Shown: positions 10,187-18,917 of the stretch, one piece after another | Numbering within the stretch: the first letter of the stretch is position 1 | Layout of the letters: the number at the start of each line of letters is the position of its first letter | Assembly (NCBI RefSeq): GCF_029478665.1 | Contig: NZ_JARPQB010000025.1 | Span: forward strand, 41,936 to 105,935 | DNA from: Pseudomonas entomophila | Lineage (GTDB): Bacteria > Pseudomonadota > Gammaproteobacteria > Pseudomonadales > Pseudomonadaceae | Reading direction: 5' to 3' | Length of the DNA stretch: 64,000 bases | Notes under the pieces: generated by a model | Database searches by the model: none | The model's input: only the letters and a program-made list of their open reading frames with translations | Told to the model about the DNA's origin: nothing | Program-made: the position numbers and the translations under genes

Positions 10187-11061
10187 ACGTTATCGAAGTA
10201 CTGCGCCTGCCGCTGACGGTCGACCTCGGCGGCTTCGTCGCCCTGCTGCGTCGCCTGCAAGTGCCGCACCGGGTGGTGGAGGAGGGCGAGGAGCAAGTGC
10301 TCTGGGCGCCCCCCGCCATGGCCGACGACGTGCGCCAGCTGTACCAGCGCTTCCCCGACGGCAACGCCGATGTGGAACTCCCCGTGGCAACCGACTTGCC
10401 GGCAGACACCCCCACGGTGCCCTCCCTCAAGGAGCAGGCCCGTGCCTGCAAGGTCACCGCCACGGTCCTGTTCCTGAGCCTGGTGGTGGCCGGCCTGACC
10501 AGCCTGGGCGACAACCTCACGACCATCGCCTGGTTCACTTTCCTGCCATTCCAGGTGCAGGGGGACTACATCTACTTCACCTCATTGCCCCAGGCGCTTG
10601 CCGAAGGCCAGTGGTGGCGCCTGGTGTCGCCGATGCTGCTGCACTTCGGCGTGCTGCACCTGGCGATGAACGGCCTGTGGTACTGGGAGCTGGGTAAGCG
10701 CATCGAATTGCGCCAAGGGCCGTGGATGCTGCTGATGCTGACCCTGCTGTTCAGCCTGGTGTCCAACCTGGCCCAGCACTTCAGCAGCGGCCCAAGTCTG
10801 TTTGGTGGCCTGTCCGGCGTACTCTATGGCTTGCTCGGGCATGTCTGGCTGTACCAGTGGCTGGCGCCCAATCCGCAGTTCAGCCTGCCCAAGGGCGTGC
10901 TGGTGATGATGCTGGTCTGGCTGCTGATCTGCCTGAGCGGCGTGGTCGGCCAGCTCGGCTTTGGCCAGATTGCCAACGCCGCCCATGTTGGCGGGTTGCT
11001 CATCGGATGCCTGACCGGGCTCTTGGGTGGATGGCTCGCCAGGCGTAGACTGTCGGCCTGA
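10183..11061 (+). CDS. Rhomboid-family intramembrane serine protease (GlpG-like)
   Basis: A 292-residue membrane protease. The N-terminal 70 residues form a small soluble domain like that of GlpG, followed by about six membrane helices. The catalytic pair is intact: Ser211 in GGLSGVLYG and His268 in NAAHVGGLL, with usual spacing. The helix-1 region after 'SLKEQARACK' and the 'LHFGVLHLAMNGLWYWELG' loop (with the conserved Asn and Trp-x-x-G) fit as well. It cleaves membrane-protein substrates within the inner membrane. The start overlaps the preceding gene by four bases (ATGA). The substrate is unknown. Confidence 0.93.
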   Translation: MNVIEVLRLPLTVDLGGFVALLRRLQVPHRVVEEGEEQVLWAPPAMADDVRQLYQRFPDGNADVELPVATDLPADTPTVPSLKEQARACKVTATVLFLSLVVAGLTSLGDNLTTIAWFTFLPFQVQGDYIYFTSLPQALAEGQWWRLVSPMLLHFGVLHLAMNGLWYWELGKRIELRQGPWMLLMLTLLFSLVSNLAQHFSSGPSLFGGLSGVLYGLLGHVWLYQWLAPNPQFSLPKGVLVMMLVWLLICLSGVVGQLGFGQIANAAHVGGLLIGCLTGLLGGWLARRRLSA

Positions 11062-11074
11062 CTGAGGAGACCCC

Positions 11075-11335
11075 ATGTCCACATTCGCGCAAATGATCGA
11101 AAACATCACCCCCGAGATCTACGAGAGCCTGAAAACGGCCGTGGAAATCGGCAAATGGTCCGACGGCCGCAAACTGACGGCTGAACAGAAAGAGTTGTCG
11201 CTGCAGGCGGTGATCGCCTGGGAGATGAAGAACCTTCCCGAAGAGCAGCGCACCGGCTACATGGGCCCGCAGGAATGCGCCTCGAAGTCCGCGCCAATCG
11301 CCAACATCCTGTTCAAGTCGGACTCGGTACATTGA
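11075..11335 (+). CDS. DUF1315 (YeaC-like) small protein
   Basis: An 86-residue acidic cytoplasmic protein of the DUF1315/YeaC type, starting MSTFAQMIENITPEIYESLK and containing the conserved 'KWSDGRKLTAEQKE' and 'AVIAWEMKNLP' segments. It follows the rhomboid gene after 13 bases with a GAGGAG ribosome-binding site, in the same transcription unit. No function is known for the family. Confidence 0.85.
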   Translation: MSTFAQMIENITPEIYESLKTAVEIGKWSDGRKLTAEQKELSLQAVIAWEMKNLPEEQRTGYMGPQECASKSAPIANILFKSDSVH

Positions 11336-12162
11336 TCGAACTCGCTCGTGGCTCTTTGAGCAAGATGGCGGTGCGCCTGGAAGCACCGGTCGTTCAATAC
11401 AGTTTCCGCCTGGATGACACCGAGGTGCCGGTCAACCCGTTGATCGGTCAGTCGATCCGCCTGGAATACCTCGGCGCCATTCACTGCACCCATTGCGGCA
11501 AGCGCACCAAGACCAGCTTCAGCCAGGGCTACTGTTATCCGTGCATGACCAAGCTGGCCCAGTGCGACGTGTGCATCATGGCCCCGGAGCGCTGCCACTA
11601 CGACGCCGGCACCTGCCGCGAGCCGTCGTGGGGCGAGCAGTTCTGCATGACCGACCATGTGGTGTACCTGGCCAACTCGTCGGGTATCAAGGTCGGCATC
11701 ACCCGCGCCACCCAGTTGCCCACCCGCTGGCTCGACCAGGGCGCCAGCCAGGCGCTGCCGATCATGCGCGTGGCCACCCGCCAGCAATCCGGGCTGGTCG
11801 AGGATGTGCTGCGCAGCCAGGTGCCGGACCGCACCAACTGGCGCGCGCTGCTCAAGGGCGACGCCGAAGTGCTCGACCTGCCCGTCATCCGCGAACAGAT
11901 CTTCGACGCCTGCGCCGACGGTATCCGTGGCCTGCAGGAGCGTTTCGGGTTGCAGGCCATCCAGCCGCTGCCCGACGCCGAGGTGGTGCAGATGCGCTAC
12001 CCGGTCGAGGCCTACCCGAAAAAGATCGTCAGCTTCAACCTCGACAAGGACCCGGTCGTGGAGGGTACGCTGCTGGGCATCAAGGGCCAGTACCTGATCT
12101 TCGATACCGGCGTGATCAACATTCGCAAGTACACGGCCTATCAACTGGCCGTGCTCCAGTAA
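11332..12162 (+). CDS. DUF2797 family zinc-ribbon protein
   Basis: A protein of about 276 residues of the DUF2797 type. Near its N-terminus it has Cys pairs in 'HCTHCGKRT', 'GYCYPCMT' and 'CDVCIMAPERC' (a likely zinc-binding region), followed by 'HVVYLANSSGIKVGITRATQLPTRWLDQGA', which resembles a GIY-YIG nuclease-like core. The start I prefer is the TTG at 11332, overlapping the stop of the DUF1315 gene (TTGA), because it puts MIELARGSLSKM at the N-terminus; an ATG at 11275 would give 19 more residues but overlaps the upstream gene strongly. No function is established for this family. Confidence 0.8.
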   Translation: MIELARGSLSKMAVRLEAPVVQYSFRLDDTEVPVNPLIGQSIRLEYLGAIHCTHCGKRTKTSFSQGYCYPCMTKLAQCDVCIMAPERCHYDAGTCREPSWGEQFCMTDHVVYLANSSGIKVGITRATQLPTRWLDQGASQALPIMRVATRQQSGLVEDVLRSQVPDRTNWRALLKGDAEVLDLPVIREQIFDACADGIRGLQERFGLQAIQPLPDAEVVQMRYPVEAYPKKIVSFNLDKDPVVEGTLLGIKGQYLIFDTGVINIRKYTAYQLAVLQ

Positions 12163-12174
12163 AGGATCGTCACC

Positions 12175-14832
12175 ATGCGCACTGAACAACCGCAAGTGAT
12201 CTACCTCAAGGACTATCAGGCTCCCGAGTACCTGATCGACGAGACCCACCTGACCTTCGAGCTGTTCGAGGACCACACCCTGGTTCATGCGCAGCTGGTC
12301 ATGCGCCGCAACCCCGAGCGCGGCGCCGGCCTGCCGCCGCTGGTACTCGACGGTCAGCAGTTGGAGCTGCTGCGGGCGTCGCTGGATGATGTCGAGCTGA
12401 ACGCGGGCGACTACCAGCTCAGCGACGACAACCTGACCGTGCAGCCGAAAACCGAGCACTTCACCCTCGACACCAGCGTGAAGATCCATCCGGAGAGCAA
12501 CACCGCGCTGGAAGGCCTGTACAAGTCCGGCAAGATGTTCTGCACCCAGTGCGAGGCCGAGGGCTTCCGCAAGATCACCTACTACCTCGACCGCCCGGAC
12601 GTGATGAGCACCTTCACCACCACGGTGATCGCCGAGCAGCATCGCTACCCGGTGCTGCTGTCGAACGGCAACCCGGTGGGTGACGGCCCGGCTGAAGACG
12701 GCCGCCACTGGGCGACCTGGGAAGACCCGTTCAAGAAGCCGGCCTACCTGTTCGCCCTGGTGGCGGGTGACCTATGGTGCGTCGAGGACACGTTTACCCG
12801 TCAGTCTGGCCGTGATGTGGCGCTGCGCATCTATGTCGAGCCGGAAAACCTCGACAAGTGCGACCACGCCATGGTCAGCCTGAAGAAGTCCATGCGCTGG
12901 GACGAGGAAGTCTATGGTCGCGAGTACGACCTGGATATCTTCATGATCGTCGCGGTCAACGACTTCAACATGGGCGCCATGGAAAACAAGGGCCTGAACA
13001 TCTTCAACTCCAGTTGCGTGCTGGCCCGCGCCGAAACCGCCACCGACGCCGCCCACCAGCGGGTCGAGGGCGTGGTCGCCCACGAGTACTTCCACAACTG
13101 GTCGGGCAACCGCGTGACCTGCCGCGACTGGTTCCAGCTGTCGCTCAAGGAAGGCTTCACGGTGTACCGCGACGCCGAGTTCAGCGCTGACATGAACTCG
13201 CGCACGGTCAAGCGCATCGAGGACGTCGCCTACCTGCGCACCCACCAGTTCGCCGAGGATGCTGGCCCCATGGCCCACCCGGTGCGCCCGGACAGCTTCA
13301 TCGAGATCTCCAACTTCTACACCCTGACCGTGTACGAGAAGGGCGCGGAAGTGGTGGGCATGGTCCACACCCTGCTGGGCGCCGAAGGTTTCCGCAAGGG
13401 CAGCGACCTGTACTTCGAGCGCCACGATGGCCAGGCGGTGACCACCGACGACTTCATCAAGGCCATGGAAGACGCCAACGGCGTCGACCTCACCCAGTTC
13501 AAGCGCTGGTACAGCCAGGCCGGCACGCCGCGCCTGGAGGTCAGCGAGCAGTTTGACGCCGCCGCGCAGACCTACAGCCTGACCTTCCGCCAGAGCTGCC
13601 CAGCGACCCCGGACAAGGTCGAGAAGCTGCCGTTCGTGATCCCGGTGGCCCTGGGCCTGCTGGACGCCCGGGGCAATGACCTGCCGCTGCGCATGGCCGG
13701 TGAAGCGCAGGCCGTCGGCACTTCGCGCGTGTTGTCGGTGACCGAGGCCGAGCAGACCTTCACCTTCGAAGGCATCACTGCCAAGCCGCTGCCATCGCTG
13801 CTGCGCGGGTTCAGCGCGCCGGTCAAGCTGAGCTTCCCGTACGACCGCGACCAGTTGATGTTCCTGATGCAGCACGACAGCGACGGCTTCAACCGCTGGG
13901 AAGCGGGGCAGCAGTTGTCGGTGCAGGTGTTGCAGGAACTGATCGGCCAGCACCAGCGGGGTGAAGCGCTCAAGCTCGACCCGCGCCTGATCACCGCCCT
14001 GGGCACCGTGCTGGGCAACGAAGCGCTGGACCCAGCCATGGTCGCCGAGATGCTCTCGCTGCCGGGCGAGGCTTATCTCACCGAGATCAGCCAGGTGGCC
14101 GATGTCGATGCGATCCACGCCGCCCGCGAATTCGCCCGCCAGCAGATCGCCGAGCAGCTGTTCGATGCCCTGTGGCTGCGCTACCAGGACAACCGCGAGG
14201 CCTCGCGCAAGACCCCGTACGTGGCCTCGGCCGAGCACTTCGCCCGCCGCAGCCTGCAGAACATCGCCCTGTCGTACCTGATGCTGGGTGGCAAGCCGCA
14301 GGTGCTGGAAGCGACCCTGGAGCAGTTCGAGCAGTGCGACAACATGACCGAGCGCCTGACCGCGCTGGCGGTGCTGGTCAATTCGCCGTTCGAAGCCGAG
14401 CGGGGCAAGGCGCTGGAAGCCTTCGCCGAGCACTTCAAGGACAACCCGCTGGTCATGGACCAATGGTTCAGCGTGCAGGCGGCCAGCGCGCTGCCAGGCG
14501 GGCTGGCGCGGGTCAAGGCGCTGATGCAGCACCCGGCCTTCACCTTGAAGAACCCGAACAAGGTGCGGGCACTGGTCGGCGCCTTCGCCGGGCAGAACCT
14601 GGTCAACTTCCACGCCGTCGATGGTTCGGGGTACGGCTTCCTGGCGGACCTGGTGATTGAACTCAATGCGCTCAACCCGCAGATTGCTTCGCGTCAACTG
14701 GCGCCGCTGACTCGCTGGCGCAAGTACGACGACAAGCGCCAGGCGCTGATGAAGGGCGAGCTGGAGCGGATTCTCGCGTCCGGGGCGCTGTCCAGCGATG
14801 TGTATGAAGTGGTGAGCAAGAGCCTGGCGTAA
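12175..14832 (+). CDS. pepN: Aminopeptidase N
   Basis: PepN removes N-terminal residues from peptides in the cytoplasm. The 885-residue protein has the M1-family hallmarks: the substrate-binding GAMEN (267-271) and the zinc site HEYFH (H303, E304, H307) followed by NWSGNRVTCRDWFQLSLKEGFTV, which provides the third zinc ligand. The C-terminal half is the helical domain typical of the E. coli-type enzymes. It follows the DUF2797 gene after 12 bases and is the last gene of the nadK run. A pair of REP palindromes lies after it. Confidence 0.97.
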   Translation: MRTEQPQVIYLKDYQAPEYLIDETHLTFELFEDHTLVHAQLVMRRNPERGAGLPPLVLDGQQLELLRASLDDVELNAGDYQLSDDNLTVQPKTEHFTLDTSVKIHPESNTALEGLYKSGKMFCTQCEAEGFRKITYYLDRPDVMSTFTTTVIAEQHRYPVLLSNGNPVGDGPAEDGRHWATWEDPFKKPAYLFALVAGDLWCVEDTFTRQSGRDVALRIYVEPENLDKCDHAMVSLKKSMRWDEEVYGREYDLDIFMIVAVNDFNMGAMENKGLNIFNSSCVLARAETATDAAHQRVEGVVAHEYFHNWSGNRVTCRDWFQLSLKEGFTVYRDAEFSADMNSRTVKRIEDVAYLRTHQFAEDAGPMAHPVRPDSFIEISNFYTLTVYEKGAEVVGMVHTLLGAEGFRKGSDLYFERHDGQAVTTDDFIKAMEDANGVDLTQFKRWYSQAGTPRLEVSEQFDAAAQTYSLTFRQSCPATPDKVEKLPFVIPVALGLLDARGNDLPLRMAGEAQAVGTSRVLSVTEAEQTFTFEGITAKPLPSLLRGFSAPVKLSFPYDRDQLMFLMQHDSDGFNRWEAGQQLSVQVLQELIGQHQRGEALKLDPRLITALGTVLGNEALDPAMVAEMLSLPGEAYLTEISQVADVDAIHAAREFARQQIAEQLFDALWLRYQDNREASRKTPYVASAEHFARRSLQNIALSYLMLGGKPQVLEATLEQFEQCDNMTERLTALAVLVNSPFEAERGKALEAFAEHFKDNPLVMDQWFSVQAASALPGGLARVKALMQHPAFTLKNPNKVRALVGAFAGQNLVNFHAVDGSGYGFLADLVIELNALNPQIASRQLAPLTRWRKYDDKRQALMKGELERILASGALSSDVYEVVSKSLA

Positions 14833-14845
14833 GCCTGGTCGACAT

Positions 14846-14955
14846 TGGGGCTGCTGCGCAGCCCTTTCGCGGCACAAGGCCGCTCCTACAGGGGACCGCG
14901 ATCTTCTGTAGGAGCGGCCTTGTGCCGCGAAAGGGCCGCAAGGCGGCCCCGGTTT
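14846..14955. repeat. Two outward-facing REP palindromes, 'GGCCTTGTGCC' subtype
   Basis: GCGGCACAAGGCCGCTCCTA and its inverse (starting near 14896) lie back to back between pepN and the YCF48-like gene, each flanked by a 'GGGC(T/C)GC...GC(G/C)GCCC' arm. The right arm runs into a TTTTTT tract (from 14953), so the structure probably also terminates pepN transcription. The rest of 14833-15107 shows no coding signal. Confidence 0.85.
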
Positions 14956-15107
14956 TTTGTGGTTAACAAAACATAACGTCCCGCTCGTTGTGTTCTGTCG
15001 GACAATCCCGATAGCATGGCCCGAAGCTATTCCAGGGCTCTGGAACAGGGTTTTCGCAGTACCTGGCAATAGATTGACCCACCACAAGAACACAACAGGG
15101 GGCAGTC

Positions 15108-16124
15108 ATGAGAGAGCGGACAACGGTTCGCCACACGCTGGCAGCCAGCGCGATGCTGGCACTGGCGCTGGGTATCGGGGCAGGCAACGCCCTGGCGGCG
15201 GTGGCCGCCGAGCAATACTCGACCGAGTCGCCCAAGGCCAGCCAGAGCCTGCTGATCGGCGCCACCCATGCAGGCAAGCGTCTGGTGGTGGTCGGTGACC
15301 GCGGCCATATCCTGTTCTCCGACGACCAGGGCAAGACCTGGACGCAAGCCCGGGTGCCCACCCGGCAACTGCTTACCGCGGTGTTCTTCCTCGACGACAA
15401 GCGCGGCTGGGCCGTCGGCCATGATGCGCAAATTCTTGCCAGCAGCGATGGCGGCGCGACCTGGAGCAAACAGTTCGAAGACCTCTCCCGCGAAGCCCCC
15501 TTGCTCGACGTTCGCTTCCTCGACCCGCAGCACGGCTTCGCTGTCGGCGCCTATGGCGCCCTGCTGGAAACCCTCGACGGTGGCCTGCACTGGCAGGACG
15601 TCGCCGAACGCCTGGACAACCCCGACCAACTGCACCTCAACGCCATCACCACGGTGAAGGACGCCGGCCTGTTCATCGTTGGCGAGCAGGGCAGCATGTT
15701 CCGCTCCAGCGACAACGGCCAGGTCTGGTCGAAGGTCGAAGGCCCCTACCAGGGCTCGCTGTTTGGTGTGATCGGCACCGCACAACCCAACACGCTTCTG
15801 GCCTACGGCCTGCGCGGCAACCTGTTCCGTTCGACCGATTTCGGCGACACCTGGCAACCGATCGAACTGCAGGCCGAACGCGGCCCGCTCGAATTCGGCC
15901 TGGCAAGCGCTACGCTTCTCGATGACGGCAGCCTGGTGCTGGTCGGCAATGGCGGCAGCGTGCTGCGCAGCCATGACGACGGGCAAACGTTCAGTGTGCG
16001 CAACCGCACCGATCGCATCGCCCTGGCCGGGGTCAGCGGCCTGGCCGGCGGTGGCCTGCTGCTGGTCGGGCAGGGCGGCGTGCACCTGGCCTCGGCCGAT
16101 GGCACCGGGGAGGTGCGTCCATGA
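15108..16124 (+). CDS. YCF48/BNR-type secreted beta-propeller protein
   Basis: A 338-residue exported protein with a signal peptide (about residues 1-31, cleavage after GNALA). The mature part holds sialidase-like Asp-box repeats (for example SDDQGKTWTQ, SSDGGATWSK, SSDNGQVWSK and STDFGDTWQ) in the layout of YCF48/HCF136-like photosystem assembly factors, which is common in non-photosynthetic Pseudomonas. Its last four bases overlap the RND transporter gene (ATGA), so the two proteins surely work together, probably as a periplasmic accessory to the exporter. The ligand is unknown. Confidence 0.85.
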   Translation: MRERTTVRHTLAASAMLALALGIGAGNALAAVAAEQYSTESPKASQSLLIGATHAGKRLVVVGDRGHILFSDDQGKTWTQARVPTRQLLTAVFFLDDKRGWAVGHDAQILASSDGGATWSKQFEDLSREAPLLDVRFLDPQHGFAVGAYGALLETLDGGLHWQDVAERLDNPDQLHLNAITTVKDAGLFIVGEQGSMFRSSDNGQVWSKVEGPYQGSLFGVIGTAQPNTLLAYGLRGNLFRSTDFGDTWQPIELQAERGPLEFGLASATLLDDGSLVLVGNGGSVLRSHDDGQTFSVRNRTDRIALAGVSGLAGGGLLLVGQGGVHLASADGTGEVRP

Positions 16125-18523
16125 CTAGCCGGGAGAGCTTCGACATGCACCAGCAGCACCACAAGGACAAGGCCACGCTGCTCGAGCGCCTGATCTTCAA
16201 CAACCGCCCCGTGGTCATCGCCCTCTGTGTACTGGTGAGCATCTTCCTGTTCTGGCAGGCCACGCAGATTCGCCCCTCCACCAGCTTCGAGAAGATGATC
16301 CCGCTGCAGCACCCGTTCATCGAACAGATGCTCGAGCACCGCAACGACCTGGCCAACCTCGGCAACACCGTGCGGGTGTCGGTGGAGGCGGTCAACGGCG
16401 ACATCTTCGACAAGGACTACATGGAGACGCTGCGCCAGATCCACGACGAGGTGTTCTACATTCCCGGCGTCGACCGTGCTGCCCTCAAGTCGCTGTGGAG
16501 CCCCAGCGTGCGCTGGAGCGAGGTCACCGAAGAGGGCTTCTCCGGCGGCGAGGTCATCCCCAACACCTACAACGGCTCGCAGGACAGCCTCGACACCCTG
16601 CGCGACAACGTGCTCAAGTCGGGCCAGGTCGGGCGCCTGGTGGCCAACAACTTCAAGTCGAGCATCGTCGACATCCCGCTGCTGGAAAGCTTCCCCGACC
16701 CGCAAGACCCGGGCAGGCAGGTCAAGCTCGACTACCAGCAGTTCTCCCATCAGCTGGAAGAAAAGATCCGCGACAAGTTCCAGGCGCAGAACCCGAACGT
16801 GAAGATCCACATCGTCGGCTTCGCGAAAAAGGTCGGCGACCTGATCGACGGCCTGGTGATGGTGGCGATGTTCTTCGGCGTCGCGCTGGTGATCACCTGG
16901 GCGCTGCTGTACTGGTTCACCTGGTGCATCCGCAGCACCATCGCCGTGCTCATCACCACCCTGGTGGCGGTGGTCTGGCAGCTGGGGCTGATGCATGCGG
17001 TGGGCTTCGGGCTCGACCCGTACTCGATGCTGGTGCCATTCCTGATCTTCGCCATCGGCATCTCCCACGGGGTGCAGAAGATCAACGGCATCGCCCTGCA
17101 ATCGAGTGACGCCGACAACGCCCTGACCGCCGCGCGGCGCACCTTCCGCCAGCTGTTCCTGCCGGGGATGATCGCCATCCTCGCCGACGCCGTCGGCTTC
17201 ATCACCCTGTTGATCATCGACATCGGGGTGATCCGCGAGCTGGCCATCGGCGCCTCGATCGGCGTGGCGGTGATCGTCTTTACCAACCTCATTCTCCTGC
17301 CGGTGGCGATCAGCTATGTCGGCATCAGCCAGAAGGCCATCGCCCGCAGTAAGAAGGACGCCACCCGCGAGCATCCGTTCTGGCGCCTGCTGGCCAATTT
17401 CGCCAGCCCGAAAGTGGCGCCGGTGTCCGTGGTGTTGGCCCTGCTGGCCTTCGCCGGTGGCCTCTGGTACAGCCAGAACCTGAAGATCGGCGATCTCGAC
17501 CAGGGCGCGCCGGAGCTGCGCCCGGACTCGCGCTACAACCAGGACAACAGCTTCATCATCAGCAACTATTCCACCAGTTCCGATGTGCTGGTGATCATGG
17601 TCAAGACCCCGGCCGAGCAGTGCTCGATCCACTCGACCATGGCACCGATCGACGAGTTGATGTGGACCATGGACAACACCCCCGGGGTGCAGTCGACCAT
17701 CTCCCTGGTGACCGTGTCGAAGCAGGTCATCAAGGGCATGAACGAGGGCAGCCTGAAATGGGAGACGCTGTCGCGCAACCCGGACATCCTCAACAACTCC
17801 ATCGCCCGCGCCGATGGCCTGTACAACGCCGACTGCTCGCTGGCGCCGGTGCTGGTGTTCCTCAACGACCACAAGGCCGAAACGCTGGAGCGGGTCACCG
17901 CGGCCGCCAAGACCTTTGCCGACAGCCACAACAAGGAAGGGCTGCAGTTCCTCCTGGCGGCGGGTAACGCCGGCATCGAGGCGGCCACCAACGAGGTGAT
18001 CAAGTCGGCCGAGCTGACCATTCTCATCCTCGTCTACATCTGCGTGGCGGTGATGTGCATGATCACCTTCCGCTCCTTCGCCGCGACCTTGTGCATCGTC
18101 CTGCCGCTGGTGCTGACCTCGGTGCTGGGCAACGCGCTGATGGCGTTCATGGGCATCGGCGTCAAGGTCGCCACCTTGCCGGTGGTGGCGCTGGGCGTGG
18201 GCATCGGCGTGGACTACGGCATCTACATCTACAGCCGCCTGGAGAGCTTCCTGCGCGCCGGCCTGCCGTTGCAGGAGGCCTACTACGAGACCTTGCGCTC
18301 CACCGGCAAGGCGGTACTGTTCACCGGTCTGTGCCTGGCAATCGGCGTGTGCACCTGGATCTTCTCGGCCATCAAGTTCCAGGCCGACATGGGCCTGATG
18401 CTGACCTTCATGCTGCTGTGGAACATGTTCGGCGCCCTGTGGCTGCTGCCGGCGCTGGCGCGGTTCCTGATCAAGCCAGGCAAGCTGGCGGGCAAGGAGG
18501 GCGGGTCGATCTTCGCCCACTGA
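16121..18523 (+). CDS. RND/MMPL-family transporter
   Basis: An 800-residue inner-membrane protein of the RND superfamily, MMPL/hopanoid-exporter-like branch. One membrane segment follows the N-terminus (about residues 30-50); a periplasmic domain follows, then two bundles of helices, with 'VDYGIYIYSRLESF' in the second bundle and 'FAIGISHGVQKINGI' in the first, both typical of this branch. Unlike classical drug pumps, these transporters move lipids or hydrophobic compounds and lack a linked membrane-fusion protein. The partner here is the overlapping YCF48-like gene. In other pseudomonads such pairs lie near DUF1302/DUF1329 genes, which are absent here. The substrate is unknown. Confidence 0.88.
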   Translation: MTSRESFDMHQQHHKDKATLLERLIFNNRPVVIALCVLVSIFLFWQATQIRPSTSFEKMIPLQHPFIEQMLEHRNDLANLGNTVRVSVEAVNGDIFDKDYMETLRQIHDEVFYIPGVDRAALKSLWSPSVRWSEVTEEGFSGGEVIPNTYNGSQDSLDTLRDNVLKSGQVGRLVANNFKSSIVDIPLLESFPDPQDPGRQVKLDYQQFSHQLEEKIRDKFQAQNPNVKIHIVGFAKKVGDLIDGLVMVAMFFGVALVITWALLYWFTWCIRSTIAVLITTLVAVVWQLGLMHAVGFGLDPYSMLVPFLIFAIGISHGVQKINGIALQSSDADNALTAARRTFRQLFLPGMIAILADAVGFITLLIIDIGVIRELAIGASIGVAVIVFTNLILLPVAISYVGISQKAIARSKKDATREHPFWRLLANFASPKVAPVSVVLALLAFAGGLWYSQNLKIGDLDQGAPELRPDSRYNQDNSFIISNYSTSSDVLVIMVKTPAEQCSIHSTMAPIDELMWTMDNTPGVQSTISLVTVSKQVIKGMNEGSLKWETLSRNPDILNNSIARADGLYNADCSLAPVLVFLNDHKAETLERVTAAAKTFADSHNKEGLQFLLAAGNAGIEAATNEVIKSAELTILILVYICVAVMCMITFRSFAATLCIVLPLVLTSVLGNALMAFMGIGVKVATLPVVALGVGIGVDYGIYIYSRLESFLRAGLPLQEAYYETLRSTGKAVLFTGLCLAIGVCTWIFSAIKFQADMGLMLTFMLLWNMFGALWLLPALARFLIKPGKLAGKEGGSIFAH

Positions 18524-18532
18524 TGTCGTGGC

Positions 18533-18590
18533 CAGTTCGCCGGCAAGCCGGCTCCTACGGGTCATTGTAGGAGCCGGCTTGTCGACGAAC
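18533..18590. repeat. REP pair, 'AGCCGGCTTG' subtype
   Basis: TTCGCCGGCAAGCCGGCTCC and its inverse GGAGCCGGCTTGTCGACGAA are separated by about 12 bases, after the RND gene. The second stem is imperfect (GTCG against CGGC). Confidence 0.8.
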
Positions 18591-18595
18591 CCGGC

Positions 18596-18601
18596 TATAA
18601 T
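18596..18601 (+). promoter_or_regulatory. TATAAT -10 element before the 95-residue protein gene
   Basis: A perfect TATAAT lies 28 bases before the ATG at 18630. No good -35 hexamer is visible at 17 bases, where REP sequence sits. Confidence 0.4.
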
Positions 18602-18629
18602 GGCCACCTTTTGCTCCCCAGGTGCCCTC

Positions 18630-18917
18630 ATGACCCTCGCCACTGCCCTCGAATCCTGCGACATGCTCCTGATCGACGGCCTGCACGCCTTCGACTTCAC
18701 CTTCGACGAAACCGGCCTGACCATCGAATGCATGGACGGTCGCCAGTTGCGCCGCTGGGCCTTCACCCCCGACCAGATCGCTGCCGCCACGGGCTCGGGC
18801 GATGACTGGAGCCTGAGCAGTGCCGACGGCGAGCATCGTCTAGTCTGTATGAGTGCATTCCGCGCCCCGGATGAAGAAGACGATGAACAGGAAATGGACA
18901 CGCCTGCTGACCGCTAG
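18630..18917 (+). CDS. Small conserved protein (DUF5629-like)
   Basis: A 95-residue acidic cytoplasmic protein, MTLATALESCDMLLIDGLHAFDF..., ending in a Glu/Asp-rich tail. It looks like the Pseudomonas-specific DUF5629 family, but this match is from memory and tentative. A TATAAT lies 28 bases upstream of the start. Its last 47 bases overlap the start of the lactonase-type gene in another frame. No function can be given. Confidence 0.6.
   Translation: MTLATALESCDMLLIDGLHAFDFTFDETGLTIECMDGRQLRRWAFTPDQIAAATGSGDDWSLSSADGEHRLVCMSAFRAPDEEDDEQEMDTPADR

Noticed and set aside
15803..18901. A 1032-codon frame on the minus strand across the YCF48-RND genes
   Set aside because: Low-complexity His/Arg/Ala/Gln composition expected from an antisense shadow of the RND gene.
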